DNA of 64,000 bases from Deltaproteobacteria bacterium. Its GTDB lineage: Bacteria; Myxococcota_A; UBA9160; PR03. Positions 41,049 to 49,989 of this stretch are shown here, one piece after another (position 1 is the first letter of the stretch; the number at the start of each line of letters is the position of its first letter). The stretch is taken from NCBI GenBank assembly GCA_035063765.1, contig JAPSFT010000022.1:1-64000 (forward strand), in the 5' to 3' direction. Made by a program: the position numbers and the translations under genes. The notes beneath the pieces were generated by a model. That model worked only from the letters and a program-made list of their open reading frames with translations, did no database searches and was not told the origin of the DNA.

Positions 41049-42569
41049 GTGAGCGCGCCGACCTCGGCCTCGCTGCTGCGCCAGGCCCTCGCGCGCCATG
41101 GGAGCCGCACCGCCCTCGTCCACGGAGACGTGCGCTGGAGCTACGCCGACCTCGACCGCGAGTCCGACCGCGTCGCCGGCGGCCTGCGCGGCCTCGGCGT
41201 CGGCGCGGGCGACCGCGTCGCGCTGCTGCTCCACAACGGCGCCGAGTACGTGATCTCCCACCTCGCCCTCGCGAAGCTCGCCGCGGTGCGGGTGCCCCTC
41301 CACGACCTGCTCTCGCTGCCCGACGTCGAGCACGCCTTCGCCCACTCGGGGGCGCGGGCGCTGATCGCCCACCGCTCCCTCGCCGGGATCGTGCCCGCCG
41401 CCGCGCGGGGCCGCTGCGTCTTCGCGAACGACGTGGCGGGGGACCCGGTCGAGCCGGACTTCGCCTCGCTCGCGGGTGCGGGCCGCTTCGCCCCGGCCGA
41501 GGCCGACCCCGGCGCCCCGGGCCTGATCCTCTACACCGGCGGCACGACGGGCCGGCCGAAGGGGGTGGTCCACTCCTTCGGCGCCCTCGGCGTCGGCCTG
41601 CTGGCCCACGCGCTCTACGGCGAGATCGCCCCCGACGAGCACCTGCTCGTCGTCTCGCCGCTGCCGCACTCGGCGGGCTTCCACGTCGAGGCCGCACTGA
41701 TGCAGGGGGCGCGGGTGACCCTCCACGCGCAGTTCGACGCGGGCGCCGTGATCCGCAGCATCGCGGGCGAGGCCATCACCTGGACGTTCCTCGTCCCGAC
41801 GATGATCTACCGGCTGCTCGACCACCCGGCGCTCGCGGGCGGCGGCCTGGGCTCGCTGCGCACCGTCGTCTACGGTGCCGCTCCCATCGCCCCGGCGCGG
41901 CTCGCCGAGGGGCTCGCCCGCCTCGGCCCGGTCTTCCTCCAGCTCTACGGCCAGAGCGAGTGCCCGAACTTCGCGACCACCCTCTCGAAGGCGGACCACC
42001 TGCGCCCCGAGCTGCGGGGCTCCTGCGGGCAGGCCGTGCCGGCGGTGCGAGTGAGCGTCCGCGACCCGGCGGGCACGCCCGTCGAGGTCGGCACCGTCGG
42101 CGAGGTGTGCCTCCAGTCGAGCTACACCCTGCGCGGCTACCACGGCGACCCCGAGCAGAGTGCCGCCGCCTTCCACCCGGGCCGCTGGCTGCGCACGGGC
42201 GACCTCGGCTACCTCAGCGCGTCGGGGCACCTGTTCCTGGTCGACCGCGTCAAGGACATGGTGATCAGCGGCGGCATGAACGTGTACACCGCCGAGGTCG
42301 AGCGCGCGATCGCCGAGCTTCCCGGAGTGCGGCAGGTCGCGGTGATCGGGCTACCGCACCCCGACTGGGGCGAGGCGGTGACGGCGCTCGTGGTCCGCGA
42401 CGGCCCGGAGCCCGAGCGCGAGGCGATCCTCGCCCACTGCCGCGCGCGGCTCGCGCGCTACAAGGTGCCGAAGCGGATCGAGCTCGTGGCGAGCCTGCCC
42501 CTCACCGCGTACGGAAAGATCGACAAGAAGCGGCTGCGCGCCGGGCTCGCCCCGGCCGGCGCGGGATGA
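41049..42569 (+). CDS. AMP-dependent acyl-CoA synthetase/ligase
   Basis: A 506-residue ANL-superfamily ligase. LILYTGGTTGRPKGVVHS is the P-loop, VYGAAPIAPARL and LQLYGQSECPN the A4/A5 motifs, GRWLRTGDLGYLSASGHLFLVDRVKDMVISGGMNVYTAEVERAI the hinge region, and AYGKIDKKRLR holds the catalytic Lys. It activates a carboxylic acid to the acyl-CoA thioester; chain length is not deducible. Divergent from the TetR gene with a 71 nt gap. Confidence 0.93.
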   Translation: MSAPTSASLLRQALARHGSRTALVHGDVRWSYADLDRESDRVAGGLRGLGVGAGDRVALLLHNGAEYVISHLALAKLAAVRVPLHDLLSLPDVEHAFAHSGARALIAHRSLAGIVPAAARGRCVFANDVAGDPVEPDFASLAGAGRFAPAEADPGAPGLILYTGGTTGRPKGVVHSFGALGVGLLAHALYGEIAPDEHLLVVSPLPHSAGFHVEAALMQGARVTLHAQFDAGAVIRSIAGEAITWTFLVPTMIYRLLDHPALAGGGLGSLRTVVYGAAPIAPARLAEGLARLGPVFLQLYGQSECPNFATTLSKADHLRPELRGSCGQAVPAVRVSVRDPAGTPVEVGTVGEVCLQSSYTLRGYHGDPEQSAAAFHPGRWLRTGDLGYLSASGHLFLVDRVKDMVISGGMNVYTAEVERAIAELPGVRQVAVIGLPHPDWGEAVTALVVRDGPEPEREAILAHCRARLARYKVPKRIELVASLPLTAYGKIDKKRLRAGLAPAGAG

Positions 42570-42719
42570 GCCCGAGGCGGCTGCGCGCCGGGCGCCGGTT
42601 TCGCGGTGGACCAGCTCCCGGCGCGCCCGGCGCCCGTCGGGCTCGGCTAGCCTCGGCGCGGCCCGAGATCCAGGGAGATTCCTTCCCGATTCATCCAGCG
42701 CCCGAGACGAGGATCCCCG

Positions 42720-43337
42720 ATGGCCCGGCTCGCTCTCGCCCTCTACCTCGTCTTCCTCGCCCTCGCCTTCGGGCTGCGCGGCTGGCTCCAGTGGCGGCGC
42801 ACGGGCGACGCAGGCTTCCGCTTCGGCGGGCTCACGGCCTCCGGCGCGGAACGCGCGGGCTCGCTGCTGTTCGTGCTCTCGCTCGGGCTCGGGCTCGCCG
42901 GACCCGTGCTCGAGCTGCTCGGCGCCCTTCCCGCCCTCGAGCCGCTGCGCCGGCCGCTCGCCGGCACGCTGCTCGCGCTCGCCGGCATCGCGGGCACCCT
43001 CTACGCGCAGCTCGAGATGGGCGCGTCGTGGCGCGTCGGCGTCGACCCGAGCGAGCGCACGCTGCTCCGCACGGGCGGCCCGTTCTGGCTGGTGCGAAAC
43101 CCCATCTTCAGCTTCATGATCCTCGCCTCGACCGGGCTCGCCCTGCTCGTCCCGAACGCGGCGAGCCTCGGCGCCCTGCTCGCCCTGCTGGCCGCGATCG
43201 AGATCCAGGTGCGGCTCGTCGAGGAGCCGCACCTCGCGCGCGTGCACGGCGAGGCGTATGCGCGCTGGGCGAGCCGCACCGGGCGCTTCGTGCCCGGCGT
43301 GGGGTTGCGCAGCCCGAGCGTCCCACCCCGCCCATGA
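42720..43337 (+). CDS. isoprenylcysteine carboxyl methyltransferase-like membrane protein
   Basis: A 205-residue polytopic protein of the ICMT/phospholipid methyltransferase-like family. After four helices come GASWRVGVDPSERTLLRTGGPFWLVRNPIFSFMI and VRLVEEPHLARVHGEAYARWASRTGRFVPGVG, the usual RNPxx and EExxL...Y..Y-type AdoMet/headgroup motifs. The substrate is unknown; the family includes methyltransferases and reductase-like members. Confidence 0.87.
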   Translation: MARLALALYLVFLALAFGLRGWLQWRRTGDAGFRFGGLTASGAERAGSLLFVLSLGLGLAGPVLELLGALPALEPLRRPLAGTLLALAGIAGTLYAQLEMGASWRVGVDPSERTLLRTGGPFWLVRNPIFSFMILASTGLALLVPNAASLGALLALLAAIEIQVRLVEEPHLARVHGEAYARWASRTGRFVPGVGLRSPSVPPRP

Positions 43338-43345
43338 AATCGCCG

Positions 43346-43690
43346 GTGCGCCGGCGTCCCGCCGGCGGCCCGGGTACCTCCCTCACGCGCTCGGGCACGT
43401 CGTCGAACCCGAGCCGCAGCGCACGCGTCATCACCGCGTGCATCCAGTCGAGGCCCACGACGTAGGTGAGTTCGAGGACCTCCTCCTCGCCGAGGTGCTC
43501 GCACAGCGCGACGAAGGTGCTGTCCTGCACGCGGCCGAGCTGGAGCACCCGCTCGTCGGTGTACGCGAGCACCGCGGACTCGGCCGGCGAGGACGCGGCC
43601 GACGCGGCCCGCGCCGGCACGGCCGCGATCTCCTCCTCTTGGAGCCCACTCCCCGGATCGGCACGCCGGGGATCCGCCGGGCACTGACGG
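43346..43690 (-). pseudogene. 5'-truncated carboxymuconolactone decarboxylase-family gene
   Basis: SPAESAVLAYTDERVLQLGRVQDSTFVALCEHLGEEEVLELTYVVGLDWMHAVMTRALRLGFDD is the C-terminal half of an AhpD/CMD-like protein. The upstream part of the family, including the usual Cys-containing segment, is missing because the divergent hydrolase gene begins at 43724. The frame also runs on past the normal end into antisense of the ICMT-like gene. Probably a leftover fragment. Confidence 0.55.
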
Positions 43691-43723
43691 AACGCCCGCT
43701 CGGGATCGCCTAGGCTCCGCGGC

Positions 43724-44689
43724 GTGCGTGCGCTCGGAACACGGCTTCGCGGCGTCCCTGCCCTGCTGGCGGCCACGCTCGCCTGCTCCCCGCCGCCCGA
43801 TGCCGGGCGCACGCGACCCGAGACGGTACGCGCCACGCCCTTCGAGCAGCGCGACGCCCGCGTGCTCGGCCTGCGCACGCGCTACATCGACGTCGGCCCG
43901 ACGGAGTCTGCCGGCGGTCCCGCCGCCGCGCCCGCGCTGCTTCTCGTCCCCGGCCACACCTCGCGCATCGAGGAGTACGACGCGCTGGTGCCGGCGCTGG
44001 CGCGGCGACACCGCGTGGTGGTGATGGACTACCCGGGTAGCGGCTGGGCCGAGAAGCCCGACCGTGAGTACTCGCTGCGCCTGTACGAGGACGCGAGCGT
44101 CGCGCTGCTCGACCAGCTCGGGATCGGCGAGGCGCTCCTGGCGGGCGGCAGCCAGGGCGGGAACCTGGTGCTGCGGCTCGGCCATCGCTTCCCCGAGCGC
44201 TTCCCGCGCCTCGCGCCGTGGGCGCCCGGCAGCGCCTGGGAGGCGCAGCCGCGGGTCGGCCGGCTGATGCGCGCCGTGCGTGGCTACGCCCTCTTCTGGC
44301 CGATCGTGTGGGTGCAGTCGCGCTTCTGGTACCGGCGCGACTGGCCGGGCCGCGACGCCGCGCTGGCCGAGACCTTCGCCTACTACCGCGAGGTGATGGG
44401 ACCGGGTTTCGTGCGCATGTACTTCGAGATGGCCGCCGACCAGGTGGAGAGCAGCCTGTTCGACATCGCTCCCGCCATCCACCAGCCGGTGTGGCTCGGC
44501 TGGGGCGACCAGGACGACGGGGCCAACATGGGCGAGGGCGTGGCGCGGCTGTGCGCGCTGCTTCCGCGCTGCGAGCTGCGCATCTTTCCGGGCGCGCGCC
44601 ACTCGCTGGCCGCGGAGATCCCGGACGAGCTGGCCGCGGCGGTCGAGGAGTTCTTCACCCGGCGCCGGGAGGCCGCCGAGCCTCCGTGA
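43724..44689 (+). CDS. exported alpha/beta hydrolase
   Basis: A 321-residue alpha/beta hydrolase with an N-terminal hydrophobic segment ending in ATLACSPPP, possibly a lipoprotein (Cys21, lipobox not perfect). The oxyanion region is LLVPGHTSRIEEYD, nucleophile elbow AGGSQGGN with Ser143, acid GWGDQDD and His in FPGARHSLAAEIP. The lid contains an unusually aromatic WPIVWVQSRFWYRRDWPG. Substrate unknown. GTG start at 43724. Confidence 0.88.
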   Translation: MRALGTRLRGVPALLAATLACSPPPDAGRTRPETVRATPFEQRDARVLGLRTRYIDVGPTESAGGPAAAPALLLVPGHTSRIEEYDALVPALARRHRVVVMDYPGSGWAEKPDREYSLRLYEDASVALLDQLGIGEALLAGGSQGGNLVLRLGHRFPERFPRLAPWAPGSAWEAQPRVGRLMRAVRGYALFWPIVWVQSRFWYRRDWPGRDAALAETFAYYREVMGPGFVRMYFEMAADQVESSLFDIAPAIHQPVWLGWGDQDDGANMGEGVARLCALLPRCELRIFPGARHSLAAEIPDELAAAVEEFFTRRREAAEPP

Positions 44690-44749
44690 GGAACGCCACC
44701 ACCGGCCTCGCCGCCCGGCGCGCGGCCGCCCGTCCACGTCCCAGATGCA

Positions 44750-45155
44750 CTAGCCCAACTTCCGCAGTTGGAGGGTCGTGATCGAGGCTTTTCGGGCACT
44801 TAGGGTCTTCGGTCGGCACCACATTTCGTCGACGTTCGAGGGGACGCGGAGCCGCTCGGGCAGGCGCAGACCGAGCCGGTCGAGCAGCATCGCCTGGGCC
44901 TTGTCGGGGCGCACGACGCAGCGCAGCCGCAGCTCGCGGCGCGAGCCGTCGGCCAGCGGGAGCACGACGTCGGTGCTCTGGATCCGGCCGAGCTCCTCCA
45001 AGATCGTGCGCGGGCTGTTGCCCAGGCCCGCCCGCTGTTGCCACTGCTCGAGCGTCTTCCACAGCACGTAGGCCAGGAAGCAGACGAGGATGTGGGCCTG
45101 CACGCGCTCGGCCTTCTGGTGCCAGATGGGCCGGATCGAGAGGTCCGTCTCGCCG
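44750..45155 (-). pseudogene. IS1634-type transposase C-terminal remnant
   Basis: Reads [38 protein letters not shown] and ends in a short [10 protein letters not shown] tail, typical of the C-terminal end of IS1634-type (IS4-related) transposases; the IRPIWHQ and RVQAHI blocks are the landmark. All N-terminal DDE residues are absent. The junction at about 45150 cuts into the next gene, so a deletion removed most of the element together with the neighbour's 5' end. Confidence 0.75.
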
Positions 45156-45410
45156 CCTTCCCGGTCACGGTGCACTACGTCACCAACTCGCAGGTCGAGC
45201 TCGACGGCGACCGCGCGCGCCCTCACGCTCGTGCACAACCCGATGTTCTTCGCGAAGCCCGACGGCTCGCTCCAGGACTTCACCGTCGGCGCCACCTACG
45301 TCGACGAGCTGGTCTGGACCGACGACGGCTGGCGCATCGCCAGGCGCAGCGAAGAGGCCGGCTACGTGCAGGGCGCGCTACCCGGAGCGGCGCGGGCCCC
45401 GAAGAAATGA
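45150..45410 (+). pseudogene. SnoaL-like gene, 5'-truncated and frameshifted
   Basis: [19 protein letters not shown] in one frame and [16 protein letters not shown]...VDELVWTDDGWRIARRSEEAGYVQG in the next together make the C-terminal two-thirds of an NTF2-fold SnoaL-like protein. The frame changes at the GCGCGCGC tract around 45210-45217. The 5' end is replaced by the IS1634 remnant. Not functional. Confidence 0.65.
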
Positions 45411-45419
45411 CTCCGCGCT

Positions 45420-48400
45420 CTACGGTGTCCCGTCGCGACGGCTCCGCTCGCCCGAGCGCCGCAAGCGACGCCGCGCCAGGAGCGCCAGCGCCAGCGCCGC
45501 AAGCGGAGCCGCCGCGTCCGGCTCAGGACACTGCTCGAGCGTTCCGATGCAGTCGTCCACGTCGTCGCGCACACCGTCGCCATCGGCGTCGCTGTCGAGA
45601 AAGTTCGGGGTGCCGTCCGCGTCGATGTCGCCGGGAGGCTCGTCGGCGTCGGGCAGCTCGTCGTTGTCGGCGTCGCTGTCGCAGGCGTTCGGAAGCCCGT
45701 CGCCGTCGCGGTCGGTGGTCATGCCCTCGCTCGAGTTCGGAAGGCCGTCGTGGTCGCAGTCGCTGCCGTCGGGATACGGCGGGAATCCCGGCGTGTCGAG
45801 GAAGAAGCTCGCGCGCGCCTCGCGCGTGAAAGGAGGCGGTCGCGGCTGCGCCAGCACGCTCTCGGTGTCGGCCTGCTCGCCCGGCGCCAGGCGCGCCGAC
45901 GAGGTGGCCTCGCAGCGCACCACCGCGTCGTAGCGGCCGCGGTGCTGCAAGCCCGTGAGCACGGCGCGCGCGCCGACCAGCGATTCGTCGAGCGCGAGCG
46001 GAACGCCGTGGAGCGCGATGTCGTTCGGACCATTGATCTCCGCGGTGTAGGTGGTGCCGCGGCCGAGCGCGTCCTGGAAGGAAGCCGTCGCTTGGATGGC
46101 CGGGGAGGTTCCCCCGAGCCGGGTGTCCGCCGGCGACGCGCTCGCCCAGCAGTCGGGCAGCGGATTCTCCAGATGGATCCAGTAGTAGAGCTGCTGCGGA
46201 ATCGGATTGGTCGAGAAGAGGACGAGCGTCCACTCGCCCGGCTGCGGGGCCGCGACGCGCGCGAGCCGGTAGAAGGCGTCGTGTACGACGGAGGGGTGCG
46301 TGTGGGTCAGCACCGGCGCGCCCCCCGGCGCGAGCAGCCGGAATCCCGGCGCCCAGGTGTTGCCCAGGTCGTTGCGGTTCGAGAGCAGGATGTCGAGCCG
46401 CGTGGTGCCGGGCTCGACGCGGATCGGCACGTTCACCGGCGGGCCCGGCGTGGTGGGACCGCCGGGGTCGAGCGAGAGCGGCGTGCGCGTGGCGAGGGGC
46501 GTCTCGCCGCGCAGGCGCGCGTAGAGGTCCGCGTAGATCGTGGGCAGCTCGAGCGCGGTCGGCGCGTCGTACATCTCGCCGCCCGTCTGCTCGGCGATCT
46601 GGGAGAGCTGCTCGCCGCTGGCCGCGTCGCCGACCGGCATGGTGTAGACCACGACGCCGGCGTCGCGCAGCTCGTTGGCGACCGCGAGCGGATCGGCGCC
46701 TCGCATGTTCTCGCCGTCGGAGAGGAGGAGCACGGCCTGCGTGCGGCCGCCGGCCTCGGCGGCGAGCAGGTCGCCCGCCGCAGCGAGCGCGTCGCCGATC
46801 GCGGTGGTGCCGTCGTGCTCGAGCGCATCGACCGCGTCCGCGATCTCCGCCACCTCGTTCGTGTCCGGCAGCCCGCTTCCGGTCGGCACCGCGGGCGCCA
46901 GGCTCAGCTCTTCGACGACGTCGCCGTCGAAGGACAGGAGCGCGACCTCCATGCCGGTGCCCGCAACGAGATTCGCGAAGCCGCGCACGCCCGCCTTGGC
47001 CCAGTCGAGACGCGTTCGCGTGTCGTTCACGTACTCGCGGTCGGTGCGCATGCTGCCCGAACGATCGACCACGACGACCACCTGGTCCGCGCCCTCGACT
47101 TCGACGTCGAACTCGATCGGGATCGCGCACGGGATCGGCTCCAACGAGACCGGCAGCCCGGCCGGCTGCTCGAGCTCGAGGCCGTAGGCCCGATCCGCGT
47201 AGTCGAGCAGCTTGGCCCAGTCCGACTGGATCGGGCGGTCGTTGCGCAGGTCGCTGCGCGTGGTGGCGGCGGCCTCCCAGCGCTGCGTAGCGGTGTTCCA
47301 GAGCATTTCGCAGTTCTCGGTCTCGGTGCAGAGCCCGAGCTGCTGGAAGTCACCAGCCAGAACCCGCGTGCCCTCGCTGAACGAGGTCCGCTTCAGCGTT
47401 CCCCCGCTTTGCGCTTGGCGCTCGGAGAAGTCGTCGAAACGGACCCCAAGCGTGGCGTCGGGAGCCCCGTTCGCGAGATCTGCGATCGGGATCGCGCACG
47501 AGTCCGCCGAAGTGCCGGCGGTGCCGTTCACGCTGGCCACCCGCCGGTGATGGAACAGGCCGCCGTTCGGCTCGATCACGTCGAAGCTCGGCGGATCCTC
47601 CATCACGACGGTGCACGACTCGAGCCAGACCGGAAGATCCGCCGTTCCCTCGTCGAAGTGCTTGCCGTCCATCGCGAAGTGGAGCTGCCAGGCGTTCAGC
47701 GCGACGTGCTCGGCGTACACGTACAGCGCATGCGCGGAGCCCTCGTCGTAGCCGGTCACGTCGCCCAGGGCGTCGATCCAGTCCGTGACGAACCGCCGCG
47801 TGGCGGTGGCGTCGGCGGTCGCGAAGCTGGTCGGATCGAAGAGGCCGCCGGGCAGATCCTCGCCGAGCCAGCCGCCCACCGAGACGGTGTCGCCGGCGCG
47901 CGGTGCCGGGCAGGTGTTCTCCGCCAGCACCTCGTCGCCGCGCAGCAGGTCGTGGTTCAGCGCCGTCGAGATCTCGCTCATCAGCGCGCCGGTCGGACAG
48001 CTCTCACCGAGATTGCAGTCGGCCGCGTCGAAGCAAGGGCGCCCGGTCCCGACACCGCCGCCGGTCACGCACTGCTGCCAACCCGCCTGCTGCATGATGG
48101 TGTGGTTGTTCTCGTCCATCGCGTCGAGCTCGAAGGAGCGGCCCTGTCCGCAAGCGCCGCCCATGCGCCGCTGCTCGTCGTACTGGTCGCCGAGGTCCAT
48201 GACGAGGTGCCCGAGCTCGTGCGCGAAGACGTCCGAGCGGACGTCCTCGTGCGAGAGGTAGACGTGGCCGTCGTTCTCGCTGAGGCGCCCGTGCGCCGAC
48301 GAGCGCGGGGTGGTACCCGGCGGCTGATACCAGATGTCGCCCGCCGGCTCCGCCGTCCCGCCCGCCGTGAGCCGCATCGTCGCAATGCGCATCTGCCCGT

Positions 48401-48620
48401 CGGTGGCGTCGCAGAGGATGCGGCTCGCGCGGCCCGCCTGCTCCTGCACGCGGGCGATGTCCTCCGGCTGCGGAGGGAAGCGGAAGTGGAAGTTCAGGTG
48501 GATCTCGCCGTCGTCCGCGTCGACGAAGCCGGCACCCGCGAGGGCGCGGTCCGCCGCGGCGATCGACACGAGAACGATGAACACGGTCGTGAGTCGATCC
48601 GTTCGCAGCGGGGTATCCAT
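45420..48620 (-). CDS. CLCA-like secreted metalloprotease/VWA protein with TSP3-type repeats and PEP-CTERM tail
   Basis: A 1066-residue protein: signal peptide (about 1-29); zincin-type N-terminal domain with H134-E135-x-x-H138 (FAHELGHLVMDLGDQYDE) and several Cys (to about 440); VWA domain (about 510-690) with MIDAS DRSGSM; a beta-sandwich region (about 720-960); calcium-binding DxDxDGxxN repeats (about 965-1035, DCDHDGLPN, DRDGDGLPN); and tail PEPDAAAPLAALALALLARRRLRR. The order metalloprotease-VWA-beta domain is that of eukaryotic CLCA proteins, with the downstream acidic residues near the HExxH as in that family. Probably a surface adhesin/protease. Confidence 0.88.
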   Translation of the reverse strand: MDTPLRTDRLTTVFIVLVSIAAADRALAGAGFVDADDGEIHLNFHFRFPPQPEDIARVQEQAGRASRILCDATDGQMRIATMRLTAGGTAEPAGDIWYQPPGTTPRSSAHGRLSENDGHVYLSHEDVRSDVFAHELGHLVMDLGDQYDEQRRMGGACGQGRSFELDAMDENNHTIMQQAGWQQCVTGGGVGTGRPCFDAADCNLGESCPTGALMSEISTALNHDLLRGDEVLAENTCPAPRAGDTVSVGGWLGEDLPGGLFDPTSFATADATATRRFVTDWIDALGDVTGYDEGSAHALYVYAEHVALNAWQLHFAMDGKHFDEGTADLPVWLESCTVVMEDPPSFDVIEPNGGLFHHRRVASVNGTAGTSADSCAIPIADLANGAPDATLGVRFDDFSERQAQSGGTLKRTSFSEGTRVLAGDFQQLGLCTETENCEMLWNTATQRWEAAATTRSDLRNDRPIQSDWAKLLDYADRAYGLELEQPAGLPVSLEPIPCAIPIEFDVEVEGADQVVVVVDRSGSMRTDREYVNDTRTRLDWAKAGVRGFANLVAGTGMEVALLSFDGDVVEELSLAPAVPTGSGLPDTNEVAEIADAVDALEHDGTTAIGDALAAAGDLLAAEAGGRTQAVLLLSDGENMRGADPLAVANELRDAGVVVYTMPVGDAASGEQLSQIAEQTGGEMYDAPTALELPTIYADLYARLRGETPLATRTPLSLDPGGPTTPGPPVNVPIRVEPGTTRLDILLSNRNDLGNTWAPGFRLLAPGGAPVLTHTHPSVVHDAFYRLARVAAPQPGEWTLVLFSTNPIPQQLYYWIHLENPLPDCWASASPADTRLGGTSPAIQATASFQDALGRGTTYTAEINGPNDIALHGVPLALDESLVGARAVLTGLQHRGRYDAVVRCEATSSARLAPGEQADTESVLAQPRPPPFTREARASFFLDTPGFPPYPDGSDCDHDGLPNSSEGMTTDRDGDGLPNACDSDADNDELPDADEPPGDIDADGTPNFLDSDADGDGVRDDVDDCIGTLEQCPEPDAAAPLAALALALLARRRLRRSGERSRRDGTP

Positions 48621-48849
48621 GAGACCCTCCGCGATGGGGCCCCATTATGCCTGCTCTCGCGGGGAATGGGGGGCATTCTCGGCCGGCGAGGCGTGTCGGC
48701 CGTTCGCGTCGGGTGGAGCGAGCAGACGGCGCCTGCGGCCCTTCCGCCGCGCGTGGCCGGTTCGCAGCTCGGTGTCCCCCCTACCTGGCTGCGTCCGGCC
48801 GTGCTACGCAGGGCTGCAGCGCAATGGCTTTGCGTGGAGGGGAGGAGCC

Positions 48850-49989
48850 TTGTCGCGATCGTGGCATGGGGCGGCACTCGCCGGCTGGATTGGGCTCGCG
48901 CTGTGCGTCGGCGGCGCGAGCGCGCGTGCGGCGGGCACGCTCTACTTCTCCGAGCTCTACAACCCGACCTTCGACGACGGCAACCTGCGCCGCTCGACGA
49001 CGAGCGGCGGCGCCGCGCCGATCCTGGCGAGTCCGGGAGGCGGCCTGCGCGGTGTGGCGGTCGATGCGGTCCACTCGAAGCTTTACTGGACGGACCGCGA
49101 TGTCGACGCCATCTACCGCGCGAACCTCGACGGCAGCGCGGCTGTTGCGATCGTGACGCTTGCCGACATCCTGCTCGTCACCCCCCAGGCGATCCGCGTC
49201 GATCCGCTCGGGGAAACGATCTACTGGGGCGAGCTGAGCGGATCGATCTACCGCGCCGATCTCGACGGCTCGAACCCGGCCCCGCTCATCACGACCAGCT
49301 TCGCGGGCGGGCTCGACCTCGATCTCGATCACGGAAAGGTGTACTGGACGTCGAACGACGGCGCCGGAAGCACGCGCGTGATCCGCCGGGCCAACCTGGA
49401 CGGAAGCGTCGTCGAGACGCTCGTCACCGGGCGCGAAGCCTCCGATCTGGCCGTGGACGCGGCCGGCGGCAAGCTCTACTGGACGGACTTCGTGAACGAC
49501 ATCGTCGCGCGCTCCAACCTGAACGGCAGCGGCTTCGAGTCGCTCTACGAGGTGGGCGCGAACGACAATCCCGGCGGCATCGCGCTCGACCTCGAGGACG
49601 GCAAGGTCTACTGGGGCCAGGACATCTCGGGACCCTCGCCGTACCTGGGCAAGATCATGCGCATGAATCTCGACGGAAGCGAGCAGGAGAACGTGCTCTC
49701 CGGCAGCGCGATCGGCTCCGTCGTGGACATCGCGCTCGTGGTCCCCGAGCCGGGCGCGACGCTCGCCGGCTTCGCCGCACTCGCGGCCCTCGCAGCCCGC
49801 AGCCGGCGCAAGCGACGCCGCGCCAGCGGCGCGAGGGTCGCGCCCGCGGCGAGGCCGGTTGCCCAGCCCAGCGGCTCCGGCGCGCGGAAGGCCGCGATGG
49901 CGACCGCCCCGCCGCCTTCTCCGTCGGCGATCTCCTGGAAGGACCAGAACCGCTGCGAATCGCTCGGGTCGAGCACGGTGGCGCTGTAG
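48850..49989 (+). CDS. YWTD/LDL-receptor-type beta-propeller with PEP-CTERM tail and abnormal 3' extension
   Basis: From TTG 48850 (GGAGGGGAGGAG upstream) a signal peptide to about residue 30 leads into six or so propeller blades: KLYWTDRDVDAIYRANLDGS, TIYWGELSGSIYRADLDGS, KVYWTSNDG, KLYWTDFVNDIVARSNLNGS, KVYWGQDISG. VVPEPGATLAGFAALAALAARSRRKRRR is the sorting tail. Normally a stop follows, but the frame runs about 58 residues further into the antisense of the convergent gene. The extra tail suggests the native stop was lost at a recombination joint. Confidence 0.8.
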   Translation: MSRSWHGAALAGWIGLALCVGGASARAAGTLYFSELYNPTFDDGNLRRSTTSGGAAPILASPGGGLRGVAVDAVHSKLYWTDRDVDAIYRANLDGSAAVAIVTLADILLVTPQAIRVDPLGETIYWGELSGSIYRADLDGSNPAPLITTSFAGGLDLDLDHGKVYWTSNDGAGSTRVIRRANLDGSVVETLVTGREASDLAVDAAGGKLYWTDFVNDIVARSNLNGSGFESLYEVGANDNPGGIALDLEDGKVYWGQDISGPSPYLGKIMRMNLDGSEQENVLSGSAIGSVVDIALVVPEPGATLAGFAALAALAARSRRKRRRASGARVAPAARPVAQPSGSGARKAAMATAPPPSPSAISWKDQNRCESLGSSTVAL

